NCBI RefSeq assembly: GCF_041206865.1 | Contig: NZ_JBGEDP010000002.1 | Span: forward strand, 186,001-250,000 | Length of the DNA: 64,000 nt | Source of the DNA: Mycobacterium sp. HUMS_12744610 | GTDB taxonomy: Bacteria > Actinomycetota > Actinomycetes > Mycobacteriales > Mycobacteriaceae | Direction of reading: 5' to 3' | Part shown: one piece after another, positions 34,846 to 42,737 of the stretch | Numbering within the stretch: the first letter of the stretch is position 1 | Layout of the letters: each line of letters opens with the position of its first letter | Program-made: the position numbers and the translations under genes | Notes under the pieces: model-generated | Databases searched by the model: none | What the model was told of the DNA's origin: nothing | Seen by the model: the letters and a program-made list of their open reading frames with translations, nothing else

Positions 34846-35294
34846 TGAAGGAACTCCAGGTCCAGGACGTGGCCGCTCTTCCCGGTAGTGGCGGGACGTT
34901 GGTGCTTGCTCGGTGGGTGACCACCGGTGCTCAACGGGGCGCGGTACAGGCGGGGTCGCACCAGCCAGATCAGCCGTGAACTGGTACGGGCCATGGAGAA
35001 CCCGATCCGGCGAGCCAGGATGACCGACGGGATGGTGATCGCAGCTCCGACGAAGAGGGTGGGCAGGATCGGCGGGTCCAGCAGCTTGAACACCAGCAGA
35101 ATGAGTCCGGCCGCCGCGACTAAGACGCCGCATTGGATGCGCGTAAACGGCCCGAACGGGATCGGCTGTCCGTTCGGGAATTTCCCGATCAGTTTCGGGA
35201 ACTTGCGCGCCAGGGTGTAGATCGAGACGAAGATGGGCGGATCCCGGCGCTCGGCAACGTCGGCGCTGCCGCGGGATGACTCGTCAGAGCTCAT
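34842..35294 (-). CDS. TcpE/PrgI-like two-helix conjugation membrane protein (150 aa)
   Basis: Two adjacent membrane helices near residues 53-90 (CGVLVAAAGLILLVFKLL and ILPTLFVGAAITIPSVILA), a basic segment (RRIGFSMARTSSRLIWLVRP) and a soluble tail. This size and layout, immediately upstream of virB4, is that of TcpE/PrgI/VirB3-like proteins in Gram-positive T4SS. ATG at 35294; the long upstream open frame to 35762 is a shadow of other genes. Confidence 0.75.
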   Translation of the reverse strand: MSSDESSRGSADVAERRDPPIFVSIYTLARKFPKLIGKFPNGQPIPFGPFTRIQCGVLVAAAGLILLVFKLLDPPILPTLFVGAAITIPSVILARRIGFSMARTSSRLIWLVRPRLYRAPLSTGGHPPSKHQRPATTGKSGHVLDLEFLQ

Positions 35295-35320
35295 GCGGTC
35301 CTCTGTGCCTGTGTCGGGTG

Positions 35321-35572
35321 TCAGTAGCGGCTGGTGATACCGGTGAGTCCGCCGGTGTCGCTGGCCGAACCGCGCAGCAGGTCCGGAAGGATGACGACGA
35401 TGATCACGGCGCCGATGGCGCTGGCGACCACCACGATCACTTTGGTGATCGAGCCCATGCTCTTGGCGTAGAGCAGGGCGATGAGACCCAGGGCCACCAG
35501 TGTGATGACCAGGATGATGGTGGTCTTGCCCTGAGTGATGGTGTTCAGGAGCACCTGGTTGAGGTAGTTCAT
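35321..35572 (-). CDS. VirB2/TrbC-like small pilin-type membrane protein (83 aa)
   Basis: Two hydrophobic helices (TTIILVITLVALGLIALLYA and VIVVVASAIGAVIIVVILP) joined by a short loop KSMGSITK, with a polar C-terminus. Size and position between the TcpC-like and TcpE-like genes fit a VirB2-type pilin subunit or a channel component. ATG 35572 with AGGGTAG upstream. Confidence 0.7.
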   Translation of the reverse strand: MNYLNQVLLNTITQGKTTIILVITLVALGLIALLYAKSMGSITKVIVVVASAIGAVIIVVILPDLLRGSASDTGGLTGITSRY

Positions 35573-35634
35573 TTTCTACCCTCCTTTTCTGTTCGCGGAA
35601 TTGTGGTTTCTTTTCCGGGGCGAGTTGTTTCTCG

Positions 35635-36600
35635 TCATCCGGGGGCATTGGTGGACGCGCCGGATGGTGGCTGCGTCGTTTCAGTTGGCTTGGCGATGCG
35701 GCCTGCAATCTGAGGCGCCGGGTCGATATCGGAGATAAACCATTTGTCGCTCTGGCGCACAATGACCAATGGATAGGTCAGTGTTTGATTTGACTTGTCA
35801 TTTATCGACCCTTCCGCGGTAACCAGAATTTTCGTGGTGAATCCGTTTTGCGCGTCGGCTGGGATGTCGGCCTGCGCGTTGATCGAGTCGATACCGATCT
35901 TGGTGAATGGAGCGTTGTCGAATGGGCGGATCTGCGGAGAAATGCTGTAGCGGCTGATATCGCCGCTTGCAGGATGACTGGCCGTTCCTTTCAGCCAGGT
36001 GTCCAAAAAGTCGGCAACGGTTTTATAGGCGTCGGAATCTTGCGAGACCTGGGACGGGTAGTCCAGGTCGATGTCATATCCGATGTCGGGGCCGTTGACG
36101 ATGGCTGGCGCGGTGGTGATGCGGGGGTTTCCCTGAACGACGGCGACGGGGACTTGATAGAAGCGCAGTTCGGGTGCCTTGGAGAGGGGCTTGACGAATG
36201 CGCCGATGACCACCGACCAGTAGTCGACGTTGGCGAATCCGCTGGGCTGACGCGTCACCGACCAGGGGGCGGTCTTGATCACGCTTACCGGCACCGCAGT
36301 CGGGGTGATGTGGGCACCGGTGAAGGCGGTCAGGGCGCTCGCCGATGTCGTGGTCAGGTAGACGTTGACGTAGGCGTCGGCGAAGCCGCTGACCGACGTC
36401 CCGCGGTTGAGCGTCGTGTCGAGTTGGCCAACGGTGACCGTGTGGTCGGGGGCGCAGCTTGTGGCGATCGCGTTGAAGCCGCCGAGGGCGCCGAGGGCAA
36501 GGCAGGCGATGACGCCGGCGCGAGACACGGTGCGTCGACTAGGGCGGTGTTGTTGGGTCCAGTGGCGGACCCGGTCGCCGGTGCTGGGGCGGAAACTCAC
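35635..36600 (-). CDS. TcpC/VirB8-like conjugation protein (321 aa)
   Basis: Short cytoplasmic N-terminus, one membrane helix (VSRAGVIACLALGALGGFNA, ~25-45), then two NTF2-like extracytoplasmic domains: ADAYVNVYLTTTSASALTAF in the first and YKTVADFLDTWLKGTASHPA with NQTLTYPLVIVRQSDKWFIS in the second, the paired pattern of TcpC. TcpC/VirB8 proteins form the channel core. GTG at 36600 is 7 nt after the promoter -10 (leaderless). First gene of the main conjugation operon. The AT-richer 5' flank of the pilin gene lies downstream. Confidence 0.85.
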   Translation of the reverse strand: MSFRPSTGDRVRHWTQQHRPSRRTVSRAGVIACLALGALGGFNAIATSCAPDHTVTVGQLDTTLNRGTSVSGFADAYVNVYLTTTSASALTAFTGAHITPTAVPVSVIKTAPWSVTRQPSGFANVDYWSVVIGAFVKPLSKAPELRFYQVPVAVVQGNPRITTAPAIVNGPDIGYDIDLDYPSQVSQDSDAYKTVADFLDTWLKGTASHPASGDISRYSISPQIRPFDNAPFTKIGIDSINAQADIPADAQNGFTTKILVTAEGSINDKSNQTLTYPLVIVRQSDKWFISDIDPAPQIAGRIAKPTETTQPPSGASTNAPG

Positions 36601-36643
36601 AGGTCAAACGATGCAGAGGCGAATACCCGTTTTCCAGAGGACC
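36601..36643 (-). promoter_or_regulatory. Shared-type promoter of the main conjugation operon
   Basis: Read leftward: GGTCCTCTGGAAAAC box with -35 TGGAAA (36631-36636), 17 bp, -10 CATCGT (36608-36613), 7 nt to the GTG at 36600. Confidence 0.68.
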
Positions 36644-37176
36644 GCCCCTGAGGTGCGGGAACGCTGGTTTCGAACCCGGCCGCAGTGGCGTTCGGGCCTG
36701 CGGCGGGGTTCGGCGCTGTCCTGACCAGCCGTTCCGGGGCACCCATCCCCAAACTCGTCGAGGATCGGCTCCGCATCGAGCAGCGCGCCGGCAAGGGTCG
36801 TCCCTCTGGCACGCGGCTGGGCCGTGCGGCATGTGAGCCGGGGGCTTCGACGGAATCGGTGTCTGCCTGGGTTTTTCCCACCGCAACGGCCCTGGAGTGA
36901 CACGTTAGTGAGAAAGCGACAAGTTCGTCGGCCCTTACACGATGTTGCTGTGGTTGACAACCCCTGCTAAGCTCGGCGCGACGAGCCGCCAGGCGAAGGA
37001 GCGCCGAGAGGTTCGCTAGGAAAATTAGCTGATAACTTGCTAGCTTTCTGAGTAGGTAGCGGAGCCTGCAAGTGGGGTTGTCAGGGGCCTAACTTGGGCG
37101 TCCGCTGGCATTCCAGCGCTGCTATGCAGCTAGCTGACCAGCAGCGATAGGTTGTTACCAACATGGCTTCCACACA
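36644..37176. other. Intergenic region upstream of the conjugation operon
   Basis: About 530 bp without a supported gene. The first half is GC-rich with weak open frames on both strands. From 36900 on it is AT-richer and structured: TGACAACCCC (36955-36964) is matched by GGGGTTGTCA (37074-37083) as a distant inverted repeat, and GCTAGC/AGCTAGCT motifs recur (37038-37045, 37127-37133). The place, between the conjugation operon and a membrane protein gene, would suit an oriT or a non-coding RNA, but no nic site is recognisable. Confidence 0.4.
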
Positions 37177-37218
37177 GAGATAGCCTGCTACCAGATCAGC
37201 GTGGTAGCAGGCTATCTC
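37177..37218. terminator. Strong 17-bp hairpin, terminator-like
   Basis: GAGATAGCCTGCTACCA, 8-nt loop, TGGTAGCAGGCTATCTC: a perfect 17-bp inverted repeat just after the stop of the leftward gene at 37236. No clear U-tract follows. It likely ends the leftward transcript before the conjugation region. Confidence 0.75.
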
Positions 37219-37235
37219 GATTGCGGTAGGAGGCC

Positions 37236-38423
37236 TTAGCCGCCCGAGGGGTGCCCGATGAGTTCGAGGTGACTTACCGCGAAGGCGGTGTAGTCCGCAT
37301 TGGCACTCGGATCGCCGGCGGGTGTGCCCACGGAGTTCGGGTTAGACGGCTGATCGGTGTGACGAATCGTGATCGTCACAGAGCTAGCTACTACCGGCTG
37401 CCATGGCCCCTGGTGGTAGCAGTTCGCCGCGTTGATCTCCAACGTTGCTGTCTTGCGCTCGTTGCGGGTGTCCTGGTCACAGTTGGTCCTCCCGACGTCG
37501 TTGAATGACCAGTTGAGCAGCTGGACTGTGCGGAACTTGGCCCACTGGTCCTCGCCGCCCTCTTCGCTGTCGGCGCCCGGCATGATCGAGACCGCTGAAA
37601 TCACGTAGGCCTTGTCGAAGGTCACCTCCAGGATCTGACCGTCGATCTGCCACGCACGCACGCAGATCCATGGCTGGGTGCTTTCCACGCGCAGAGCGTT
37701 CATCGGGTCCGAGCTCGGCGCTGGGCAACGCGCTGTTGCGGTCAACACCTGGACAGGACCGTCCGCCGGGACTGCCGGCGCTGCCGGGGCTGCCGTATGG
37801 CTGGTCGCTGGTGCGGTCAGTTGGGCTGTCGGGGTTTGGTCGCCGGCGCCTTGCAGTATCCACTGCCCGAGGACCGCCGCCGCGATAACCGAGGCCGCTG
37901 TTATACCCAGTGTGCGGGGGCTCTTCCAGTTCTGGTCTTTGAGCCATTGTCCGACAGCGCCGACGCCGGAGGAAAAAGCATTGTTTTTGGCCGCAATATC
38001 GTCGAACGCCAAAGGCGTCTCGTTGTTGTCTGCCGGATCTTGGTCTTCGTTGTTTTCGGCAGTTCCTGAATTGGTCGCGTATTTCGAATCTGCGGTCGTC
38101 TCTGCCGCATATTGGTCGTCTGTGGTGCGTTGGGCGGCATCGACGGCATCGTCGCCGGCCGGCGGTGCATCGAATCCGAGTCGGCCGAACTCTGCGTCGC
38201 CGGATGTCGGATCGTTCGGGATGGCCTCGTCGATGTATGACCGCAATTTCTCGACGGCCAACTCGCGGTCGTCGGATGCGGCGCGCGTCATGTGCGACGC
38301 CATTCCTGCGGGCGCCATATCATCAGCGGGCGCCCCACCTGGGTCGTCCGCCGCCGGCGTGGTGAATCGCGGCCATTCAAGCAGCTCCGGGTCGGCCAGG
38401 AGCTTGTCCAGCAAGTCGGTCAT
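37236..38423 (-). CDS. Single-pass membrane protein with discoidin-like exported domain (395 aa)
   Basis: Acidic cytoplasmic N-terminus (~165 residues, ending in VGQWLKDQNWKSPRTLG), one membrane helix (ITAASVIAAAVLGQWIL), Ala/Thr/Pro linker, then an exported beta-rich domain: MNALRVESTQPWICVRAWQI, DGQILEVTFDKAYVISAVSI, KFRTVQLLNWSFNDVGRTNC, VASSVTITIRHT. The order recalls discoidin/F5-8-type carbohydrate-binding folds. ATG 6 nt after the -10 (leaderless). Could bind cell-surface polymers during mating; inference. Confidence 0.7.
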   Translation of the reverse strand: MTDLLDKLLADPELLEWPRFTTPAADDPGGAPADDMAPAGMASHMTRAASDDRELAVEKLRSYIDEAIPNDPTSGDAEFGRLGFDAPPAGDDAVDAAQRTTDDQYAAETTADSKYATNSGTAENNEDQDPADNNETPLAFDDIAAKNNAFSSGVGAVGQWLKDQNWKSPRTLGITAASVIAAAVLGQWILQGAGDQTPTAQLTAPATSHTAAPAAPAVPADGPVQVLTATARCPAPSSDPMNALRVESTQPWICVRAWQIDGQILEVTFDKAYVISAVSIMPGADSEEGGEDQWAKFRTVQLLNWSFNDVGRTNCDQDTRNERKTATLEINAANCYHQGPWQPVVASSVTITIRHTDQPSNPNSVGTPAGDPSANADYTAFAVSHLELIGHPSGG

Positions 38424-38463
38424 GAATCAATGCTGGCAGCAGCTTTTATTGTTCTCCAGAGCC
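38424..38463 (-). promoter_or_regulatory. Shared-type promoter of the exported-domain protein
   Basis: Read leftward: GGCTCTGGAGAAC box with -35 TGGAGA (38453-38458), 17 bp, -10 CAGCAT (38430-38435), 6 nt to the ATG at 38423. Confidence 0.58.
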
Positions 38464-38680
38464 TTGAGGTAGGAGCCGCGGTAAGCGCCTGGCAGTGGGT
38501 TCGCTCACACGGCTGCGCGATGGCTCATTTACGTCCCTGACCTGCACTGGTAGCTCGGTAGTAGCGGTGGTTACCAGGCGGTAGTCCGCTGGCGGTTGGT
38601 CGTCCGCCCGGTCCAGCTGGTACGCGGTGGATCAAGTGGTGGTCTTGCTCGTCCTTCCACTGCCGCTATACCCTTTTGAC

Positions 38681-38989
38681 ATGGCACTACGGGTAAACGA
38701 GGACGAGATCCTTCAGTTCGCTACCGCCAACGATCGAGTCGCTGGCGAAGTCGAGGCAGGCTGCCAGCCCGATCCTGATCTGCTCGAACAGATGACGACC
38801 GGCTACGGTCCCGTCGGCGCCGAGTTCACCGCCGCCGTTGCTGAATTCCAGACAGCGTTTTACCAGTCAGGAACGGCGCTCGCGGGCCGCTACTCGTCGC
38901 ACGCCCAGGATCTGCGCGACGCGCATGGGCGGTACGTCGGTGCCGACCAGGCCGGGGCAGAGGATGTAGCCGGCAGCACTTCGGTGTGA
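38681..38989 (+). CDS. EspC-like (DUF2580) type VII secretion substrate (102 aa)
   Basis: MALRVNEDEILQFATANDRV, then TTGYGPVGAEFTAAVAEFQT and AGRYSSHAQDLRDAHGRYVG: the size and the central 'YGPVGAEFTAAVAEFQ' block are typical of ESX-1 secretion-associated EspC/DUF2580 proteins, which fold as WXG100-like helical hairpins. A YxxxD-like export signal is not obvious, but the C-terminal helix end (HGRYVGADQAGAED) has a similar Y..(x)D spacing. TATACC -10 ends 8 nt before the ATG, suggesting a leaderless mRNA. Stand-alone gene; no partner beside it. Confidence 0.78.
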   Translation: MALRVNEDEILQFATANDRVAGEVEAGCQPDPDLLEQMTTGYGPVGAEFTAAVAEFQTAFYQSGTALAGRYSSHAQDLRDAHGRYVGADQAGAEDVAGSTSV

Positions 38990-39084
38990 CGTAGGCGATT
39001 CCTGCGTGGCGCTCCGATCGGTGGTTGGCCGCTGCCGAGCGGATAGCGCGATCTGGTGTGTAATGCCGCGGCCTCTGGATTCGG

Positions 39085-39795
39085 ATGGCGATGGCTGACA
39101 ACACCGCAGACTTCTTTTCCGCCAAGGCGTTTCGCCGTGCGTGCGAGCAGGCTGGGACGACGAAGAAGGCCATCGCGGCCGAGCTGGGCGTTACCCCGAC
39201 AACGTTGAGCAGTCTGCTCAACGGCCGATCCACCCCGTCGATGAAGTTGTTGATCCGGATGGTGGATTTCTTCGGTGGCAGTCTGGCCGATTTCCTGGAA
39301 ATGCCGCCCCGACAGCAGTGGGAGCTCAAGCACTACCGCGTTGCCGCTGGTTTGACTCAGGCCGCCCTCGCCCACGAGCTGGGAGTTACGCCGTCGGCCG
39401 TGTCCGGGTGGGAGCTGGGTAAGTACCCGCCGGGGGCCGCACTTGTGCCGCGGATGGCTCAATTGTTCGGCATATCTGATGATCAGCTGCGTGCAGTGCT
39501 GGGATCGGCGCCGCCCGCGGCCGCACCGACCACCACCTCGGCCAACGAGACCTTGTCCTTGGCCGAGACCCTCGCCGAGACGGTCTTAGGCTTCGCCGCC
39601 AGCGCGGCAGCCATGGCCGAGTCGCTCCCCCCGGCGGCCCGCGATCAGATGGATACCGAGATCCGCGAACGCGCAGAACAAGCGCTGACGCTTTTGTCTA
39701 CTTTGATTCCCCAGCTAGCGCCAGAGACACGTCCGAGGGCTGTTCGCCTGGTCGGACGGTTGGCAGAAGTACACGAGGCGGCAATTTCAAAGTAA
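39085..39795 (+). CDS. Double XRE-type regulator (236 aa)
   Basis: Two helix-turn-helix domains in tandem: FRRACEQAGTTKKAIAAELG with VTPTTLSSLLNGRSTPSMKL (~15-60), and YRVAAGLTQAALAHELGVTP with SAVSGWELGKYPPGAALV (~80-125). The C-terminal ~100 residues are helical and may dimerise or bind a ligand. Two HTHs suggest binding of a long or bipartite operator. Possibly the repressor of the neighbouring EspC-like gene or of a larger plasmid regulon. Confidence 0.8.
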   Translation: MAMADNTADFFSAKAFRRACEQAGTTKKAIAAELGVTPTTLSSLLNGRSTPSMKLLIRMVDFFGGSLADFLEMPPRQQWELKHYRVAAGLTQAALAHELGVTPSAVSGWELGKYPPGAALVPRMAQLFGISDDQLRAVLGSAPPAAAPTTTSANETLSLAETLAETVLGFAASAAAMAESLPPAARDQMDTEIRERAEQALTLLSTLIPQLAPETRPRAVRLVGRLAEVHEAAISK

Positions 39796-40138
39796 ATGTT
39801 GTCGCAAGTAGAGACTCCATGTTACTTTGACTCTGTCAGGCCGCCCCGCATTACCACTGGGGCCTACCCGGAACGAAGGGAGCCACCCCTGAGGACTTAC
39901 CAGTAACTGCACCCGGCGGAGCCGGCTCCGGCGACTACAACTCGCACAGCGCCCAATTCGCCACTTTGGTTCCGTAACTTCACCTTTCGGCCCTGTAGTG
40001 CCTCCGGCGCGCACGGGCAACAGGCTTTCTTTTCGCGGCATCGCGAACCACCTACCACCGTTGCGTGGGTCGTTGCTGCGCTCGCTCATCCACTGCCGGT
40101 GAGTTCCCACACTCGTCACACCTTTGAGGAGTAGTTCT
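39796..40138. other. Long leader/intergenic region upstream of whiB-like gene
   Basis: 343 bp without a supported ORF. TTGTCG (39800) and TTACTT (39822) are spaced like a weak promoter. Complementary segments CCGCCCC / GGGGCCT near 39842-39868 and the rest of the region could form a structured 5' leader before the Shine-Dalgarno sequence at 40128. A stretch near 39880-39975 looks coding in one frame but has no start codon. Confidence 0.35.
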
Positions 40139-40801
40139 GTGTCTATTTCCCGACTCGCCCCGGAACAGGCCCCACCGAGGGCATCAGGACACCCCGGAGG
40201 CCGTGGACGCCCACCAGGTCGTCCTCATCAGGCGGTTCTTCCGAAACTTCACGACGAACCTGAGCGGCCCACACCCTGCTATTACGACCCAGAACTTTGG
40301 CATCCCGACGAGCAGAAGCCCAATCCCGAGGCCATGGCCGCCTGCTGGGGATGCTTCTTCCAAAGACAGTGCGCCATCAAAGCTTTGAAGACCGACGCCG
40401 AGTTCGGCATCTGGGCCGGTTACCGGCTCGCCCCCGGTCCAGGCCTGGAGGTCAGTCGGGCGCAGCTGGCAATCATCGCCGGCCAGGAAATGGGCCCTCC
40501 CCTCTCGCCTGGCCCTGAAACCTCTGCTGTGCTGGCGGGTGAACGGGTCGAAGATCCCGCCCTTGAGGGCACCATCGTCGACGGAATCGCACGCGACGAC
40601 ATCCACATCAAGCCAGACATCACGCCAGCGCCGGAATCCGTGTGCGATGACGACGACCTCGACGAAGATGACGACATCCGCGACGACCAGTCCGCGGTCA
40701 TCTCGCTGACCAATCGGCACACGCTGGTGCGCCAGTGCTCCAACTCGCCGGTTCAGCTGGCGTTGGCATTCGGTCACCTTTCGCCCGCCCACGCCGGATA
40801 A
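40139..40801 (+). CDS. WhiB-family iron-sulfur regulator with long acidic tail (220 aa)
   Basis: Four Cys in WhiB spacing, C47, C69, C72 and C78 (PTPCYYDPELWHP and AMAACWGCFFQRQCAIKAL), followed by the turn motif GIWAGYR in place of G(V/I)WGG. WhiB-like proteins carry a [4Fe-4S] cluster and bind the primary sigma factor; WhiB2/WhiB partners work with WhiA. Unlike typical 80-120-aa members it has a ~125-residue acidic C-terminus (CDDDDLDEDDDIRDD). GTG at 40139 is 7 nt after GAGGAG. First gene of the long rightward chain. Confidence 0.88.
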   Translation: MSISRLAPEQAPPRASGHPGGRGRPPGRPHQAVLPKLHDEPERPTPCYYDPELWHPDEQKPNPEAMAACWGCFFQRQCAIKALKTDAEFGIWAGYRLAPGPGLEVSRAQLAIIAGQEMGPPLSPGPETSAVLAGERVEDPALEGTIVDGIARDDIHIKPDITPAPESVCDDDDLDEDDDIRDDQSAVISLTNRHTLVRQCSNSPVQLALAFGHLSPAHAG

Positions 40802-40843
40802 CGCATTCCTCTTCGCCGCCCATACAGATCGGCCTTGTCTTCC

Positions 40844-41179
40844 ATGAGCGTATCTCCTAACGACCCGGCGCCACATCTGCGCTTCGACGCCGAAACGCGG
40901 CGATTACCAATGGGTTTAACGACCGCAGCGTTGCGGGACTTTCTTGCGGTGCAGCTGCGGTCCACTGATCGCGCGGTCTCCACAGCAGAGCTTCGCCACC
41001 GGGCTAGCGAACACGGCTTCTCCGACCTGCTTGTCGAGGGCACCTATCGGCTCCTCGTCACCCTGGAGCGTCGTGGTCAGGCGCAGCGCGTCGCGAGCCG
41101 AGGACGTTCGGTCTATTGGGTCAACAACGCCAGCACGAACAGCCACCCCGCCGCGGCTATCGAGAGGTTCATCTCATGA
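40844..41179 (+). CDS. Winged-helix protein (111 aa) after the WhiB gene
   Basis: TTAALRDFLAVQLRSTDRAV, STAELRHRASEHGFSD and TYRLLVTLERRGQAQRVASR, RGRSVYWV give the helix-turn-helix and wing of a winged-helix domain covering most of the protein. ATG 40844, 42 nt after the WhiB stop; its own stop overlaps the next ATG. Likely regulator within the cassette. Confidence 0.7.
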   Translation: MSVSPNDPAPHLRFDAETRRLPMGLTTAALRDFLAVQLRSTDRAVSTAELRHRASEHGFSDLLVEGTYRLLVTLERRGQAQRVASRGRSVYWVNNASTNSHPAAAIERFIS

Positions 41180-41751
41180 CCAGTTTCCGAGATCCCGCAT
41201 ACCGCGACAGCATCGGATCCGACCGCGCGTTCTTCTCCGCCTTGTTCGCACGCCGTATCCCTGAGGTCGCCAACGGTGCTATTCGAGTGGTCGATGCGGT
41301 TCGCGACCCCGGGCGCTACGCAAAGGTCGCGGTGACGGCCACGGTTGGTGGCATTAACGCTGCCTCGACGTGCATTGGGCAACGGGGTGTTCGCGTCCAC
41401 GAAGTGGAAGCCCTGATTCCTGGTGAACGCATCTCGGTCGTCAATTACGACTCCGACCCCGTCCAATATGTCGTCAACGCGCTCGCCGTCGAGATTGAGT
41501 CGGCCGACATTGTCTCCACCGCCTCACGCGATATCCGCGTCATCGTGTCCGTCCACAATTTCGCCACAGCCATCGGGCGCGACGCGCGCAATGTGCGTTT
41601 GGCCAGCGATCTGACCGGTTGGCGTATCGCCATCTGTACGGCGCGCTGCACTGCCCGCCGGCACATCCATCCACGATTCGACAGCGCAGCTGGAGTGTCG
41701 GTGTGGGAGTCATCGACCCTTTCCGGCCACGCAGTAAGGAGCTCGTTGTGA
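41176..41751 (+). CDS. NusA-like double-KH RNA-binding protein (191 aa)
   Basis: Matches the KH1-KH2 part of NusA: FFSALFARRIPEVANGAIRV, VVDAVRDPGRYAKVAVTAT (the REAGxRxKIAV block), CIGQRGVRVHEVEALIPGER (ACIGxxGxRV), ISVVNYDSDPVQYVVNALAV (EWSxDPxxFVxNAL) and VHNFATAIGRDARNVRLASD, LTGWRIAI (LAIGxxGQNxRLAxxLTGW). The N-terminal RNA-polymerase-binding and S1 domains of full NusA are absent. It could bind RNA and modulate termination or antitermination of plasmid or host transcripts. ATGA-coupled on the left, GTGA-coupled on the right. Confidence 0.85.
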   Translation: MTSFRDPAYRDSIGSDRAFFSALFARRIPEVANGAIRVVDAVRDPGRYAKVAVTATVGGINAASTCIGQRGVRVHEVEALIPGERISVVNYDSDPVQYVVNALAVEIESADIVSTASRDIRVIVSVHNFATAIGRDARNVRLASDLTGWRIAICTARCTARRHIHPRFDSAAGVSVWESSTLSGHAVRSSL

Positions 41752-42086
41752 CATTCCCAAACACTCAGACCGAACCGACGTTGATCAGTCGGACCACCGA
41801 AGCAGAGCATGGCGCTTACGGCACGCACACGGACGCCATCTCGGCTCGGGCACTTCATGATCTGGTCGGCGTCTATGAACAGTGCCGGTGCGATCCGGCC
41901 GAGATCGACTATATGGAAACCCATTTCGTCATTGACGGGGTGGGCCTCACCTGCGAGCGAGGGCTCTTGTTCCATGTGTGCGCGATCTGCTGCGCCGATG
42001 AGGCCGCGTGCTCCCAGGAACATTCTCACGGACCCGCGGCACCGGCCTGCCCGCACATCCTCCCCCCAGTGGCGGTGGCGTCATGA
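41748..42086 (+). CDS. Cys/His-rich small protein (112 aa)
   Basis: GTG overlaps the stop of the NusA-like gene. Cys residues cluster: YEQCRCDPAEID, GLTCERGLLFHVCAICCADE, ACSQEHSHGP, ACPH. The spacing suggests a zinc-binding fold. TTEAEHGAYGTHTDA precedes it. Function unknown; coupled to the next gene by ATGA overlap. Confidence 0.6.
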   Translation: MTFPNTQTEPTLISRTTEAEHGAYGTHTDAISARALHDLVGVYEQCRCDPAEIDYMETHFVIDGVGLTCERGLLFHVCAICCADEAACSQEHSHGPAAPACPHILPPVAVAS

Positions 42087-42709
42087 CACTGTCCCTGGAC
42101 CTGCATCTACCGACGTGGCACGGCACGGGGTCGGGAGGGGCCCAGTTCTCGGCTGATCGGTCCTACCGATACCGATTGCACCGACGCTGGGATGACGGGC
42201 CGTCCCTGATGATCATCGAATTGCGGCCCTCGGGGGCCAACGAGCACCACGACGACGACGCCTCCCGCCGCGCGGCGGCGTTCGCTCGTGGATTTGGCTA
42301 CGGCGGCTACACATCGCTTTGCCTGTATGCCGCGGTTGCCGCTGACGACGGGCACTTGTTGACGAGTACCTCCGATCCGGTGGGCCCGGACAACGACTGG
42401 TGGATCGAGCGGGCGGCCTACTGCCACGACGTCATCGTCTTCGCGTGGGGTGGGGACGCTGCGGCCGCCAGGGCCAATGCGGTGGCCAGCCGGATCTGGC
42501 AGATCTGCCAGGAAACCAGCGCCGCGGTCGCAGTCGTGGGCTGGACCGCCGAAGGCCAGCCCTGTGGTTTGCCGGATCGACACCGCCCTGGCCTCGCCTG
42601 TCCTCACACCGTGCTGTCCACGGTCACCGCGCATGCCCACACCGATTTTGGCGATGTCGATCCGCGCTGGTCGGGCCTACTCGCCGATACCCATCATCTG
42701 GTCGCTTGA
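42083..42709 (+). CDS. DUF1643-family protein (208 aa)
   Basis: DRSYRYRLHRRWDDGPSLMI, DDDASRRAAAFARGFGYGGY, TSDPVGPDNDWWIERAAY and VIVFAWGGDAAAARANAVA, then VVGWTAEGQPCGLP follow the DUF1643 family, widespread on phages, plasmids and in mobile regions, with unknown biochemical role. The C-terminal ~40 residues are additional. ATG overlaps the preceding stop. Confidence 0.8.
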   Translation: MTLSLDLHLPTWHGTGSGGAQFSADRSYRYRLHRRWDDGPSLMIIELRPSGANEHHDDDASRRAAAFARGFGYGGYTSLCLYAAVAADDGHLLTSTSDPVGPDNDWWIERAAYCHDVIVFAWGGDAAAARANAVASRIWQICQETSAAVAVVGWTAEGQPCGLPDRHRPGLACPHTVLSTVTAHAHTDFGDVDPRWSGLLADTHHLVA

Positions 42710-42737
42710 ACCGTCGCCGAAGAGGGGTGCGAATTAC

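Noticed and set aside
18000..36643. A relaxase (TraA/MOB) inside the conjugation region
   Set aside because: Every larger ORF was read and none shows the HUH or Tyr motifs of relaxases; it must be outside the window or absent.
36685..36900. Open frame of 71 codons on the + strand
   Set aside because: No ribosome site, no recognised domain, and frames on the opposite strand look equally good; GC-rich shadow.
39840..39975. Coding-looking stretch before the WhiB-like gene
   Set aside because: No start codon in frame after the upstream stop; kept only as part of the leader region.
40139..40801. Acidic C-terminus of the WhiB-like protein as a separate gene
   Set aside because: It is continuous in frame with the WhiB domain and has no internal start with ribosome site.
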